A DNA stretch of 64,000 nucleotides from Methanosarcinaceae archaeon. GTDB lineage: Archaea; Halobacteriota; Methanosarcinia; Methanosarcinales; Methanosarcinaceae. The DNA is taken from the NCBI GenBank assembly GCA_023544565.1, contig JAMJFS010000009.1, positions 1 through 64,000 of the forward strand. Direction: 5' to 3'. A program made the translations under genes and the position numbers. A model generated the notes under the pieces. It was not told the origin of the DNA and made no database searches. It saw only the letters and a list, made by a program, of their open reading frames with translations. Below, one piece after another: positions 26,993 through 35,662 of this stretch (positions are counted from its first letter, which is position 1; every line of letters begins with the position of its first letter).

Positions 26993-29445
26993 GTTACGCC
27001 TCTGAAATAGTGACCTTTTGTGGATTCTTTGGTAAGTTCTTTGCATGTGGCAAAACTCTCCCCACCATTCTCAAAACACTCATCGATCGCATCCCTGTAA
27101 GATCGTACAATCATTTCAACATCTTCATCATCAATTGACTTTGCATCGATCCTTATGCTTGAGACACCTGCTTCAATTATCTTTGGAATATCGTCAAGCA
27201 TGCATAAAACTTTTGAATTAAAAACATGCATCCTGCAATCAGAATCTACCTTTATCGGGAATGTGTATTTTTTTTCATCCACGAGTTCAAAGTCATTATC
27301 TTTACACGGCTCAGGACAAGCACCTTCATACATTCCCCCAATAATGCAGTGTTCGGATTCCATAAGTTCCAGCCGTCCGTGTACGATACATTCAGTGTTA
27401 CCAAATGGCGCGATCTTCCAGATCTCATCAAGTGTCAATTCGGGTGAGAGCACTACCATTTTTGCACCCATTTTTGTCCAAAGGTCAAACGAACTTTTGT
27501 TGAACACATTGAAAGGGCTATCCAGAATTATCTCAAGTCCCATTTTCTTTGCATATTTAAAAGTGCCTGAATTTGATACCACAACCCCATCAGCACCAAG
27601 CATTTTTGCCATATAGAATATATCCTTGACCAGGTTCATCTTGCTATCTTTGACGATCCTTGGCGTATCAAAATATATCTTTCGTCCTGCCTTGTGCAAT
27701 TTTTCGGTTACAGTTTCAATATCCTTTTTATCTTCGTATTGGATGAATTCACTGTCAAGATATACTACATCCGCACCGCCGGAAATCGCATTATTTACAT
27801 CCCTCATTGAATCCACACTAACAGCAAGCACAGGTTTTTTATCTGCCCTATCCTCATCTGCCGGATATGACATCATTGAATTATACCCTGCATGCGGAAC
27901 ACGTCTCCATTGTGCCACACGTGTATTATCCAGACGGGACACAGCATCTTTTCTAATATCGTTTAACTGGCTGATCGGGATGAATATATCGTCATCAACA
28001 TTCACATTAATGGTAAAAATATCAAAAACAGTGTTCCCGAGTTTTGATAACTGTTGCGTTATCTGCTCTTTGGTAGTAGGACTTTTAACAGCCTTCTCTA
28101 CCATATACCTGGACTTAAGATGTACCATGTTGAAATCTATATCCTCTATATTAAGTTCAAATGGTTCTCCTGCAACAGCTTTTGCTGTGATGGTAACAGG
28201 AACTTTTCGGATCGGAACAGTGGATCTGAATGTTTTCTGTAGCGATTCCATTAGTGTTTTGTCAAGTGTTTTGTATATGGTACTGCCTGTGCGTACCTGT
28301 GTATCGGAAGGGATCTCGACAACCATGCCTGCATCAGCGTGGTTTATTTTCCTGTCATCTTCATACATGTTATAGACAACTTCTCCCGTTTCAACTTCAC
28401 CATCTTCAATACCTATCCCGTCGCCTGTGTTGAGTTCTTCGCTAAGATCCACATGTATGCGCCCGGATTGTCGGTCATATCCGATAGCAGTACCGATAGG
28501 TATTCCGCGATTGTATGGTTTCTTGCGGCTCATCAGGTCGGTGCGTGGCATTCCCAAAAAGTAAGAAGATGTAAAACCACGATTAAAAAGTTGTGCGAGA
28601 TGCATCGATTCATCCTTTGTGACGAAATATCCGGATGGGTCTTCTATATACCTGTCTATTAAGCGGCGATATATCTGGACAACACCTGCAACATATTCGG
28701 GTCGTTTCATGCGCCCTTCAATTTTGAAAGAATCAATACCTGCATCGATCAGTTGCGGCAGTATCGCAGTAGTGTTCAGGTCCTTTGGACTTAACAGGTA
28801 TTCCCCATCTGTTCTTACTATATTTCCATTTTCACGCAGTTTGTATTTTTTCCGGCAGGGTTGGGCACAATGACCACGATTCCCGCTTCGCCCTCCGATC
28901 ATGCTGCTGAGGAGACACTGCCCTGAATATGATATACAAAGGGCACCGTGTATGAAAGTCTCGATCTCAATGTCAGTATTCTTTTTTATCTCTCTTATGT
29001 CATCAAGTGACATTTCCCTTGCAAGTACGGCCCTTTTAACACCCATTTCTTCGAGAAGTTTTATTCCTCCGCGATTGTGTGTAGTTGTCTGGGTACTTGC
29101 GTGAATCGGAATATCAATAGAAAGTTCTTTTATTTTTGAAAGAAGTCCCATGTCCTGTATAACTACAGCATCAGCTCCGAACTCGCTCAGGTGATAAAGG
29201 AGATTGATGGCATTTTCCATTTCACTGTCTTTTATGAGGGTATTTACTGTTATGTATGCCTTGATTCCCCTCAGATGTGCATAATCAATGGCATTCACAA
29301 TACCATTAACCGAAAAATTGCCGGCAAACGCTCTGGCACTGAATATATTTGCTCCAAGATATACTGCATCGGCACCGTTCTCTACAGCTGCTATCAATGA
29401 CTCCATATCTCCTGCAGGAGCAAGTAATTCAGGCTTTACACTCAT
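26989..29445 (-). CDS. U32 family peptidase-like protein with two U32 modules
   Basis: The protein has 818 residues. The N-terminal module has PELLAPAGDMESL, GADAVYLGANIFSAR and the U32 signature around residue ~165-205, with cysteines in HGALCISYSGQCLLSS and GHCAQPCRKKY. A middle region (~330-520) fits a DUF3656-like domain, and a second U32-like barrel (~545-790) carries its own cysteines (TECIVHG, SEHCIIGG, ACPEPCKDN). Despite the peptidase name, characterised relatives (RlhA, TrhP) take part in RNA hydroxylation; that role is inferred here. It overlaps the deoxyribosyltransferase-like gene by 4 bp. Confidence 0.9.
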   Translation of the reverse strand: MSVKPELLAPAGDMESLIAAVENGADAVYLGANIFSARAFAGNFSVNGIVNAIDYAHLRGIKAYITVNTLIKDSEMENAINLLYHLSEFGADAVVIQDMGLLSKIKELSIDIPIHASTQTTTHNRGGIKLLEEMGVKRAVLAREMSLDDIREIKKNTDIEIETFIHGALCISYSGQCLLSSMIGGRSGNRGHCAQPCRKKYKLRENGNIVRTDGEYLLSPKDLNTTAILPQLIDAGIDSFKIEGRMKRPEYVAGVVQIYRRLIDRYIEDPSGYFVTKDESMHLAQLFNRGFTSSYFLGMPRTDLMSRKKPYNRGIPIGTAIGYDRQSGRIHVDLSEELNTGDGIGIEDGEVETGEVVYNMYEDDRKINHADAGMVVEIPSDTQVRTGSTIYKTLDKTLMESLQKTFRSTVPIRKVPVTITAKAVAGEPFELNIEDIDFNMVHLKSRYMVEKAVKSPTTKEQITQQLSKLGNTVFDIFTINVNVDDDIFIPISQLNDIRKDAVSRLDNTRVAQWRRVPHAGYNSMMSYPADEDRADKKPVLAVSVDSMRDVNNAISGGADVVYLDSEFIQYEDKKDIETVTEKLHKAGRKIYFDTPRIVKDSKMNLVKDIFYMAKMLGADGVVVSNSGTFKYAKKMGLEIILDSPFNVFNKSSFDLWTKMGAKMVVLSPELTLDEIWKIAPFGNTECIVHGRLELMESEHCIIGGMYEGACPEPCKDNDFELVDEKKYTFPIKVDSDCRMHVFNSKVLCMLDDIPKIIEAGVSSIRIDAKSIDDEDVEMIVRSYRDAIDECFENGGESFATCKELTKESTKGHYFRGVT

Positions 29446-29576
29446 GTTCTGAATAATAAAATGCTCTGGATGATATATAAAACTGTATATTCGGATTGCA
29501 GTTGCTGATTGGCCGATTTCAAATCATGCATAAATTATATAATATTAAAAAAGAAAATGATAGGAGTCAAAGACTC

Positions 29577-29810
29577 CTATTTTTTAACAATATAGAGTTT
29601 GATCAAGTAAACACAGATCAACAGTACTCCAAGATTGTAGAATGCCTTAAAAATTGAGATGTATTCATACTCAAGCCATGTTCTGATTATATCTTCCATT
29701 GAAAAGTAAAGTTGAAAGGTGGCTACGAATAACAGTAGCATGGCAATGATGAACACTCCTCTTTTGAAATATTCATCAAGTGTAGGTTTTGTAGCGGTTG
29801 TATCGTTCAT
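29577..29810 (-). CDS. Small two-helix membrane protein, function unknown
   Basis: The protein has 77 residues. A polar N-terminus (MNDTTATKPTLDEYFKRG) is followed by hydrophobic FIIAMLLLFVATFQLYF, an acidic loop with EDIIRTWLEYEY, and a second helix LGVLLICVYLIKLYIV. The start overlaps the stop of the upstream PGF-CTERM gene by 4 bp, which makes co-translation likely. I do not recognise the family. It may be a partner of that surface protein. Confidence 0.65.
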   Translation of the reverse strand: MNDTTATKPTLDEYFKRGVFIIAMLLLFVATFQLYFSMEDIIRTWLEYEYISIFKAFYNLGVLLICVYLIKLYIVKK

Positions 29811-30778
29811 TTCTCTCTCCTCCTTTGAATAAGTACTACTGATAATATCGCGACAAGGCCTAACAATATCCCAAATCCAGGTTCTTCTTCCACCGGCATA
29901 CCATCATACCAACCGGATTCGTCCATTACCTCCTGTGGTACGACGAAATCACTGGTCTCAATGTGTTTCGTATCAATTTGCGTTCCTGCAGCAATCGTCA
30001 TTTGAGGCTTAAGTTGCACGTAATCTTCCCCGCGTTTGACAATGGTGTCATTGTTCCAGATCAACACTTCAACAATGTAGTTATATTGATTTGGAACTGT
30101 CAGGTTCAAACTTCTTATCACTGTGGTTTCGGGCTTGATCGTACCTGTCTGCATCCATTCCTTATCAGCGAGCAGGCGTGCATCCATTTCCCGTGCCTTG
30201 ATGAGCATCTGGTAATCACCACTTGTATCGGCACCTTCATTTGTAAGATAGATGTCACTTTGTATCACTACTCTATTGCCATCGACTTCGCGCACAAGGA
30301 AATCCATGCCTGCGACCTCAATACCAATATCCTGAACATCAGCCGGCAGGTTTTCTAAACTATAGATCGTTATTTCTCCGGTGTTCTTTCTTTTGTCTTC
30401 TTCAAACAGTACAGCACTGATCCTGTATCCGCCTTCTTTTGGTAATTTAAGCGTTTGAGTAATAGTTACAGTGTCACCTTTGCCAATAATGCCGATATCA
30501 TCCTCTGCCTGCACCTCAAGCAAACCGGTTTTTGTACTGAATGCTTTCAGCAGTAGCGATGTGTTCTTGCTCGGATCTCCGTAATAGTTCTCAGCATAGG
30601 TTGTGACATTAATATCTACAAAAGCACTTTTTACTTCTTTTGTAGAAATATCCATGTTCGTAATTCTTATCTGACTTTCTTCTTCAAAACTTCGAAGACA
30701 TCCGCTTGATAAAGTGGCTGCAAGTAAAATAGATGTTAATATTAAAATTCGAATTATGTTTGATTTATACCTGGTCAA
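29807..30778 (-). CDS. Surface protein with lipobox-like N-terminus and PGF-CTERM anchor
   Basis: The protein has 323 residues. The N-terminus has basic residues, a hydrophobic stretch ILILTSILLAATLSSGC ending in a lipobox-like Cys, then a polar ectodomain with two repeated beta-rich halves (~35-140 and ~150-255). Near the C-terminus EEPGFGILLGLVAILSVV and a basic RRREK tail form a PGF-CTERM signal, the archaeosortase A substrate mark. Function of the ectodomain is unknown (DUF7490-like at best). Start codon context is not distinctive. It forms an overlapping pair with the small membrane protein downstream. Confidence 0.75.
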   Translation of the reverse strand: MTRYKSNIIRILILTSILLAATLSSGCLRSFEEESQIRITNMDISTKEVKSAFVDINVTTYAENYYGDPSKNTSLLLKAFSTKTGLLEVQAEDDIGIIGKGDTVTITQTLKLPKEGGYRISAVLFEEDKRKNTGEITIYSLENLPADVQDIGIEVAGMDFLVREVDGNRVVIQSDIYLTNEGADTSGDYQMLIKAREMDARLLADKEWMQTGTIKPETTVIRSLNLTVPNQYNYIVEVLIWNNDTIVKRGEDYVQLKPQMTIAAGTQIDTKHIETSDFVVPQEVMDESGWYDGMPVEEEPGFGILLGLVAILSVVLIQRRREK

Positions 30779-30967
30779 AGTATCACCCTTGTTTTTTTAT
30801 GAGGTGAGGCGGTATTTAATACTATTGATAAGAATTTATTGTAGCAGTTCCACACATATTTTTATATTAATCAATATCAACGTCCTTTAGATAGGAGTTA
30901 GTAATCGCCATATATCCGAAATCGATTAATAACAACTTTAATTAATATTGGAACTATACACAATTGT

Positions 30968-32002
30968 ATGAGTAATATGACAATTATAAACGTAGGAATT
31001 ATTGGCGGTTCAGGGTACACAGGCGGGGAACTGATGCGCCTGCTTCTTGGGCATCCTTATGTCAACATCGAGGCAGCGACATCAAGGCGTCTGGCAGGTA
31101 AGGATGTGTGCGATACGCATACACACCTGCGTGGATTTTTGGATATGGATTTCGAGGACCTTAGTCCTGACGAGATAAAGGAACGCTGCGATGTTGTGTT
31201 CATTGCTGTCCCGCACGGGACTTCGATGAATATTGTGCCGCAGTTACTTGATGGCAATAATAAGGTTAAGGTCATTGACCTGAGTGCAGATTATCGGCTT
31301 AAGACAAGCGTGTTTGAGCAGGTGTACGGAATGAAGCACACAAATCCGATCGATGCGGTATTTGGTCTTGTTGAACTGCACCCCGATGTTGCGGATGAGA
31401 TGTTCGTCTCAAATCCGGGCTGCTACCCCACAGGTGCGACCCTCTCGGCAGCACCGCTTGTGGCTGCGGGTCTGGTCGATGCTGCGATATTTGATTCGAA
31501 GTCCGGTATTTCAGGTGCGGGTGTCAACCCAAGCGTTACTTCACATTATCCGAATATGGCCGAGAACATTCAACCTTACAAGTTAACAACACACCGCCAC
31601 CGCGCTGAGATATTCCAGGAACTAAACCGCCTGGACAATTCACTTACGAATATCAGTTTCACACCACATGTGATACCATCGGTTCGCGGAATACTAACTA
31701 CAGCGCATATTTTTACAAGATCCACGCTTTCGACAGATGAGGTTAAGCGCATATACACAGATTTCTACAAGGATAAGCCGTTCATTCGTGTGATAGATGG
31801 GATCCCAACTCTTAGCGCGGTCAGGGGCTCGAATTTCTGTGACATAGGTTTTGAGGTGGATGAGCATAGCAGACGTGTTGTTGTAATATCTGCGATCGAC
31901 AATCTGGTCAAAGGCGCATCCGGGCAGGCGATTCAGAATATGAATTTGATGTGCGGCTTTGATGAAACCGAGGGTTTGTGGGTGGCTGGGGTTGCACCTT
32001 GA
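30968..32002 (+). CDS. argC: N-acetyl-gamma-glutamyl-phosphate reductase
   Basis: The protein has 344 residues. The third step of arginine synthesis: NADPH reduction of N-acetylglutamyl phosphate. NADP loop VGIIGGSGYTGGELMRLL at the start; the catalytic Cys in FVSNPGCYPTGATL (~150); HRHRAEI and HVIPSVRGILTTAH later. ATG 30968 or the in-frame ATG 30977 could be used. No other arg genes are in the window. The upstream region 30779-30967 is AT-rich and shared with the divergent surface protein gene. Confidence 0.96.
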   Translation: MSNMTIINVGIIGGSGYTGGELMRLLLGHPYVNIEAATSRRLAGKDVCDTHTHLRGFLDMDFEDLSPDEIKERCDVVFIAVPHGTSMNIVPQLLDGNNKVKVIDLSADYRLKTSVFEQVYGMKHTNPIDAVFGLVELHPDVADEMFVSNPGCYPTGATLSAAPLVAAGLVDAAIFDSKSGISGAGVNPSVTSHYPNMAENIQPYKLTTHRHRAEIFQELNRLDNSLTNISFTPHVIPSVRGILTTAHIFTRSTLSTDEVKRIYTDFYKDKPFIRVIDGIPTLSAVRGSNFCDIGFEVDEHSRRVVVISAIDNLVKGASGQAIQNMNLMCGFDETEGLWVAGVAP

Positions 32003-32105
32003 TGTTTTTGGATATAATTAGATGTTTTTTTGATTGTTCTTGAATGAGCAAGAGTATAAATACAAATAAATTGTAATTACTGAAAAACAGTTAACTTATT
32101 AAAAA

Positions 32106-32137
32106 CACATGTCGAACGAGGATAACTCGTTTATGTG
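32106..32137 (+). promoter_or_regulatory. Hairpin in the argC - RGG protein gap
   Basis: CACAT-gtcg-AACGAG-gataa-CTCGTT-t-ATGTG forms two stacked stems. The 419-bp gap 32003-32421 holds no convincing gene. The structure may end argC transcription or belong to a long 5' leader of the RGG/zinc-finger protein gene that begins 285 bp later. No T tract follows closely. Confidence 0.4.
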
Positions 32138-32421
32138 CGCTTATTTTAGGTTAATTGAATTAATAATCAGGGAAATTTATTGTATAGACAACAAGATCAA
32201 AATGCTTCGGCCTCCGATAGGTGCGTTTCACGATTTTACGATCGAGGACATTACCATAAAAGAGATTTAATTGCCCATATCCAGGGTTTGTGTTTTTTTA
32301 AGCCAGATCGAGAGTTGGAGATAGGTTAATAATATAATAAGATTGAAAAGTCATGCGTAAATTCGCTATTGCAACCTTGGTTTAAATTTGCATAACAGAA
32401 CAAAATAAAGGAGATACAAAT

Positions 32422-32643
32422 ATGAGTGACGATAGAAGAGGTGGCGGTGGTGGATTCCGTGGCGGCAGCAGTGGCGGAAGAGGCGGCGGTAGTGGCGGTT
32501 TTAGACCAAGCGGTCCACGAGATATGCATAAAGCAAAATGTGCAGACTGTGGTGAGGAAACTGAAGTACCATTCAAACCAGATCCTGAAAGACCAGTGTA
32601 CTGCAGAGAATGCTACCCCAAACATAAACCAAAAAGATATTAA
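32422..32643 (+). CDS. RGG-rich CxxC-x17-CxxC zinc-ribbon protein
   Basis: The protein has 73 residues. The N-terminal ~32 residues are Gly/Arg/Ser-rich (RRGGGGGFRGG, GGRGGGSGGF), like RGG boxes that bind RNA. The C-terminal part holds KCADCGEET and YCRECYP with exactly 17 residues between the cysteine pairs, the CxxC-x17-CxxC zinc-binding family. AAAGGAGATACAAAT precedes the ATG. Similar small proteins in archaea are thought to be RNA-binding or chaperone-like, often cold-responsive; that is inference. A T-rich terminator follows. Confidence 0.85.
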   Translation: MSDDRRGGGGGFRGGSSGGRGGGSGGFRPSGPRDMHKAKCADCGEETEVPFKPDPERPVYCRECYPKHKPKRY

Positions 32644-32722
32644 TCCCAATAGGACACACTTAAGATATTAAAAGTGTGTTGGATGACACATATACTAACA
32701 AAAATAAAACAAAGCGGGTTAG

Positions 32723-32764
32723 AATGGATTTTTTTATTTTAACCAGCAATGTTTTTTTTTTTAA
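32723..32764 (+). terminator. T-rich terminator after the RGG protein
   Basis: Two oligo-T tracts (TTTTTTTATTTT at about 32729 and a run of about 13 T at 32751) lie 80-120 bp past the stop codon. Poly-T is the main archaeal termination signal. Confidence 0.55.
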
Positions 32765-32952
32765 ATTCATTGTTCATTAAATAAATTACACTGTTCTTTT
32801 TTTCAAATATTGGAATTTGAAGCGACAAGACATGTTGACTTGATACAATATCAATTGAAAATTTATCACATAGGGGCGCAATATTTTTAAAATACTATCA
32901 GTAATTACATTTAAGTAGTAGAGTATACAATTTATATATTGAGTTGATAAAT

Positions 32953-33312
32953 ATGTATGAAAATACAACAACTTTTATTTCTGGAATTACAGCCGTTTTT
33001 GGTATATTCGGAGTATTTTTTTTCATAAAATTATTCGTATCATTGAAAAATATGAATTTGGACATATTGAAAGCACGCGTATTTCTTTCAAATGATTTTG
33101 TAATAAATAATGTTGTGATAATATTTATTGTAGGATTATTAATCGCAATCCACAATTTCATTGAATATTTGGGTTTAGGACAGCCTGAATTTTATTATGG
33201 ATCTCTTGTACCAATCTTCCCTGTACGACTATTTGCGGTTACAGAACTGTTTGTTGCTATCTTAATGGTAGAATGGCTTATGTATCGGTGGATAAAGATA
33301 ATTAAAATATAA
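32953..33312 (+). CDS. Membrane protein, function unknown
   Basis: The protein has 119 residues from ATG 32953, with GTTGATAAAT before it; a TTG nine bases upstream is less likely. Four hydrophobic segments are visible: TTFISGITAVFGIFGVFFFIKLF, VINNVVIIFIVGLLIAIHNF, the region LVPIFPVRLFAVTELF and FVAILMVEWLMY. It is rich in Ile, Phe and Asn, matching AT-rich local DNA. No family recognised; the overall plan recalls small archaeal multi-pass proteins. Confidence 0.55.
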   Translation: MYENTTTFISGITAVFGIFGVFFFIKLFVSLKNMNLDILKARVFLSNDFVINNVVIIFIVGLLIAIHNFIEYLGLGQPEFYYGSLVPIFPVRLFAVTELFVAILMVEWLMYRWIKIIKI

Positions 33313-33665
33313 TTTATAAACACTTACTTTGCTTTTTCCACTTCATTCTTTGTATTTGTTTAACGGGTTTAAAGTTGTGTTGTAGCGTTGCGGATTAATG
33401 AGTTGGAAATAAAAACGACGCTACGACATGCGCATAGTGCGGCACCGTTCTTCACTACCACCCTGAATACATATCGAAGTTTCAATCGCTGTCAACACAT
33501 TTGTTTTTGTATGGATTGCCCTACATAGAAACTGCGTATTTTGCGAATGCAAAAGGATGGCAGGTATGGAACATGCCGCATGCGGCAGGTTTGATACAGG
33601 GGTTTTAGATATTTTAAATGTGCACCGACATTTCATCAGATAAACAAATGTTCATTTATTTTTAT
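33313..33665. other. Intergenic region, possible degraded coding DNA
   Basis: No intact gene. A 57-codon stretch after TAG 33435 to TAG 33607 on the plus strand stays open (with HPEYISKFQ and FLYGLPYIE) but matches no family I know, and part of it coincides with the hairpin repeat at 33568. It is more GC-rich than its surroundings, which could mean a gene relic. Confidence 0.35.
33568..33590 (+). repeat. GC-rich dispersed hairpin, copy 4
   Basis: GGAACATGCCGCATGCGGCA plus GGT contains the perfect palindrome TGCCGCATGCGGCA. It shares the GGAA-n-GCCG-n-CGGC layout of the elements at 4523, 4700 and 19336. Confidence 0.4.
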
Positions 33666-33917
33666 TTATTTCAGTTCATTATCATCCGCGAACTTTAACA
33701 GGGCATTACCCAAGATCCGTGCATACTTTGGATTAAGGTTGAATCGACTACGTTTGACTCCGCTGCGTTCCTTTGCGATCTCAATATACTCATTATCGTA
33801 TTTCTCGCTTTTTGCAAGCGTGATAGTAAGATACCAACCTGCACCCATTTTTATTTCTGAATATCCATCGCCTTCGGACTCTGCAATTTCATTTTCAGTA
33901 ACTTCATTTTCTGCCAT
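33666..33917 (-). CDS. Conserved small protein, possibly PC4-like
   Basis: The protein has 83 residues from ATG 33917, six bases after AGGTGA, the same context as lysS. An acidic N-terminus (MAENEVTENEIAESEGDG) is followed by a compact beta-like core: KMGAGWYLTITLAKSEKYDNEY, then RSRFNLNPKYARILGNALLKFA. The core resembles PC4/PUR-type nucleic-acid binding folds (strands then a helix), but that is a weak impression. Monocistronic. Confidence 0.6.
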   Translation of the reverse strand: MAENEVTENEIAESEGDGYSEIKMGAGWYLTITLAKSEKYDNEYIEIAKERSGVKRSRFNLNPKYARILGNALLKFADDNELK

Positions 33918-34000
33918 TGTTTTCACCTGTGAATATAATTAGAATTATACTTTGTTTAAGTTTCAGTCAAATGTTAAGTCGATGAACGACCATCATTGTA

Positions 34001-34708
34001 TCATTGGACCATTGTGAGTGGTATTTTGCCGTTGTGCAGGGCAGTTGCCACAAGTGCGCCTTTTAGTCCGATATCCTTCAGTGTTTCGATATCGCTCATA
34101 TCTTTGACCCCGCCGCCAAGCAACACATCATGCTTGGAAGTGGTGGCAATCTTACTTAAGAATTGTGAATCTACACCGCTTGATGTGCCAACCCTATCCA
34201 TATCCAGAATTATAATGTCGCGGACATCCATGTCATTTAATATATCAATAAGCTCTATAGGATAATTCGGCATATCTGGATCGCGGGTCAGTATCCTGCT
34301 GTTCTTGATATCAATGCTTACATTCACGCGCCCGGGAAACTCTGATGCAGCATTCGATATCATATCCAATGACGCGGTTTCAGTACCAAGAATTACACTG
34401 TTTGCAAGGAAAAGTGCCTCTTCGACGTCTGGCAGAGATGATATGCCCGGATCGAGCATTGTCTTGACCTTTTGCGAAACCGAACGGATGTCAGTAAAAT
34501 TTGTGTCACGCTCACCAATCCCTTGCAGGATATTCAGGTCGGCGATGTACACTTCTTTTGGTTTGACGGCACCTATCACTTCCAGTGGCCTGGAAGTATT
34601 GCAAAGCAAGCTGGACTTGTGAATAGGTTGGTAATTCTGTCGATTTCCACCCCGGGCATGTACAACAGTATAATTATATATATCTAACACGAAGATGATT
34701 CGAAACAT
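34001..34708 (-). CDS. HisA-like (beta/alpha)8 protein linked to C1 cofactor synthesis
   Basis: The protein has 235 residues from MFRIIFVLDIYN at 34708. It has the HisA/HisF half-barrel plan: VLDIYNYTVVHARGGNR, VYIADLNIL, VNVSIDIKNSR, IIILDMDRVGTSSG and VLLGGGVKDMSDI, but lacks the exact Asp/His set of histidine-pathway HisA. Similar HisA-like genes occur with methanofuran/methanopterin genes in methanogens and methylotrophs. Here it is divergent from mfnB with 50 bp between starts, so a role in methanofuran or H4MPT synthesis is inferred. Confidence 0.8.
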   Translation of the reverse strand: MFRIIFVLDIYNYTVVHARGGNRQNYQPIHKSSLLCNTSRPLEVIGAVKPKEVYIADLNILQGIGERDTNFTDIRSVSQKVKTMLDPGISSLPDVEEALFLANSVILGTETASLDMISNAASEFPGRVNVSIDIKNSRILTRDPDMPNYPIELIDILNDMDVRDIIILDMDRVGTSSGVDSQFLSKIATTSKHDVLLGGGVKDMSDIETLKDIGLKGALVATALHNGKIPLTMVQ

Positions 34709-34758
34709 ATTTAATAAATACATAGATATTCAAACCCATATAAATATGAGGCCGTTCC

Positions 34759-35457
34759 ATGAAACTACTTGTCAGTCCAATAAATGAAGAAGAAGCAATC
34801 GCTGCCTCTAATGGTGGTGCGGATATTATTGATGTCAAAAACCCGAAGGAAGGTTCACTGGGTGCAAATTTCCCATGGATCATCAGATCTGTGAAGGATG
34901 CCATCAATTCAAAACAGCCAGTCAGTGCGACCATCGGAGATTTCAACTTCAAGCCTGGGACAGCATCACTTGCTGCATTGGGCGCAGCAGTTGCTGGTGC
35001 ACAATATGTCAAGGTCGGATTGTACGATGTACAGACTGAAGACCAGGCACTTGAGATGCTGACTAATATCGTGCGCTCTGTAAAGGATTACGATCCCTCT
35101 AAGATCGTCGTTGCATCCGGTTATTCAGATTATGAGCGCATTAATTCTATCCCACTCATGTTGCTCCCTGCAATCGGTGCAAAGGCAGGTGTCGATGTTG
35201 TTATGATGGATACAGGGATCAAGGACGGGCGTTCAACTTTCGAGTTTATGTCCGAGGAAGAACTTACCGAATTTACAAAACTTGTACGCGATGCCGGACT
35301 TGAATCTGCAATAGCGGGTACTATCAAGTTCGAAGACCTGCCTGCGCTGAAGCGCATCCGGCCAGACATTATTGGTGTACGTGGCGTGGTTTGTGGCGGC
35401 AACCGTAATGACGGTATTCAGCAGGAACTTGTCGAGAAGTTGAAGAGCGAGATGTGA
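34759..35457 (+). CDS. mfnB: (5-formylfuran-3-yl)methyl phosphate synthase (methanofuran biosynthesis)
   Basis: The protein has 232 residues. MfnB converts two glyceraldehyde 3-phosphate to the furan precursor of methanofuran, the first C1 carrier of methanogenesis. The N-terminus MKLLVSPINEEEAIAA, the Schiff-base lysine block IIDVKNPKEGSLGANFPWII, ATIGDFNFKPGT, VKVGLYDV and VVMMDTGIKDGRSTF are classic DUF556/MfnB features. GAGG lies seven bases before the ATG. The dispersed hairpin copy B lies 52 bp after the stop. Confidence 0.95.
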   Translation: MKLLVSPINEEEAIAASNGGADIIDVKNPKEGSLGANFPWIIRSVKDAINSKQPVSATIGDFNFKPGTASLAALGAAVAGAQYVKVGLYDVQTEDQALEMLTNIVRSVKDYDPSKIVVASGYSDYERINSIPLMLLPAIGAKAGVDVVMMDTGIKDGRSTFEFMSEEELTEFTKLVRDAGLESAIAGTIKFEDLPALKRIRPDIIGVRGVVCGGNRNDGIQQELVEKLKSEM

Positions 35458-35508
35458 GTGTTTCTCGCTTTGTTATTTTTATAGTATAATTTATGAAATT
35501 ATATAGTC

Positions 35509-35541
35509 CAAGTTAATGCGAACGAAGTGAGCATTTTCTTG
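35509..35541. repeat. Dispersed intergenic hairpin, copy B
   Basis: Stem CAAGTTAATGC / GCATTTTCTTG with loop GAACGAAGTGA. Relative to copy A, CGC/GCG has become TGC/GCA and CGAG/CTCG has become CAAG/CTTG, so pairing is kept by compensating changes. Confidence 0.75.
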
Positions 35542-35662
35542 TTGTATATATCTAGAAAACAAGGGTCTTGTAGTAGCATCAATAAAAAAACATTAAATCC
35601 AACCATATTGTAAAAGAATTAATATATGTTGACCACTTTCAAATAAAATGAGGTGACATTTC

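Noticed and set aside
27626-28375. Antisense open frame of 249 codons opposite the U32 gene
   Set aside because: No family pattern; the sense strand encodes clear U32 motifs throughout.
33421-33636. 71-codon minus-strand frame and an opposing 57-codon open frame
   Set aside because: Neither matches a known protein, and both run through a palindromic hairpin repeat at 33568. At most a relic of an unidentified gene.
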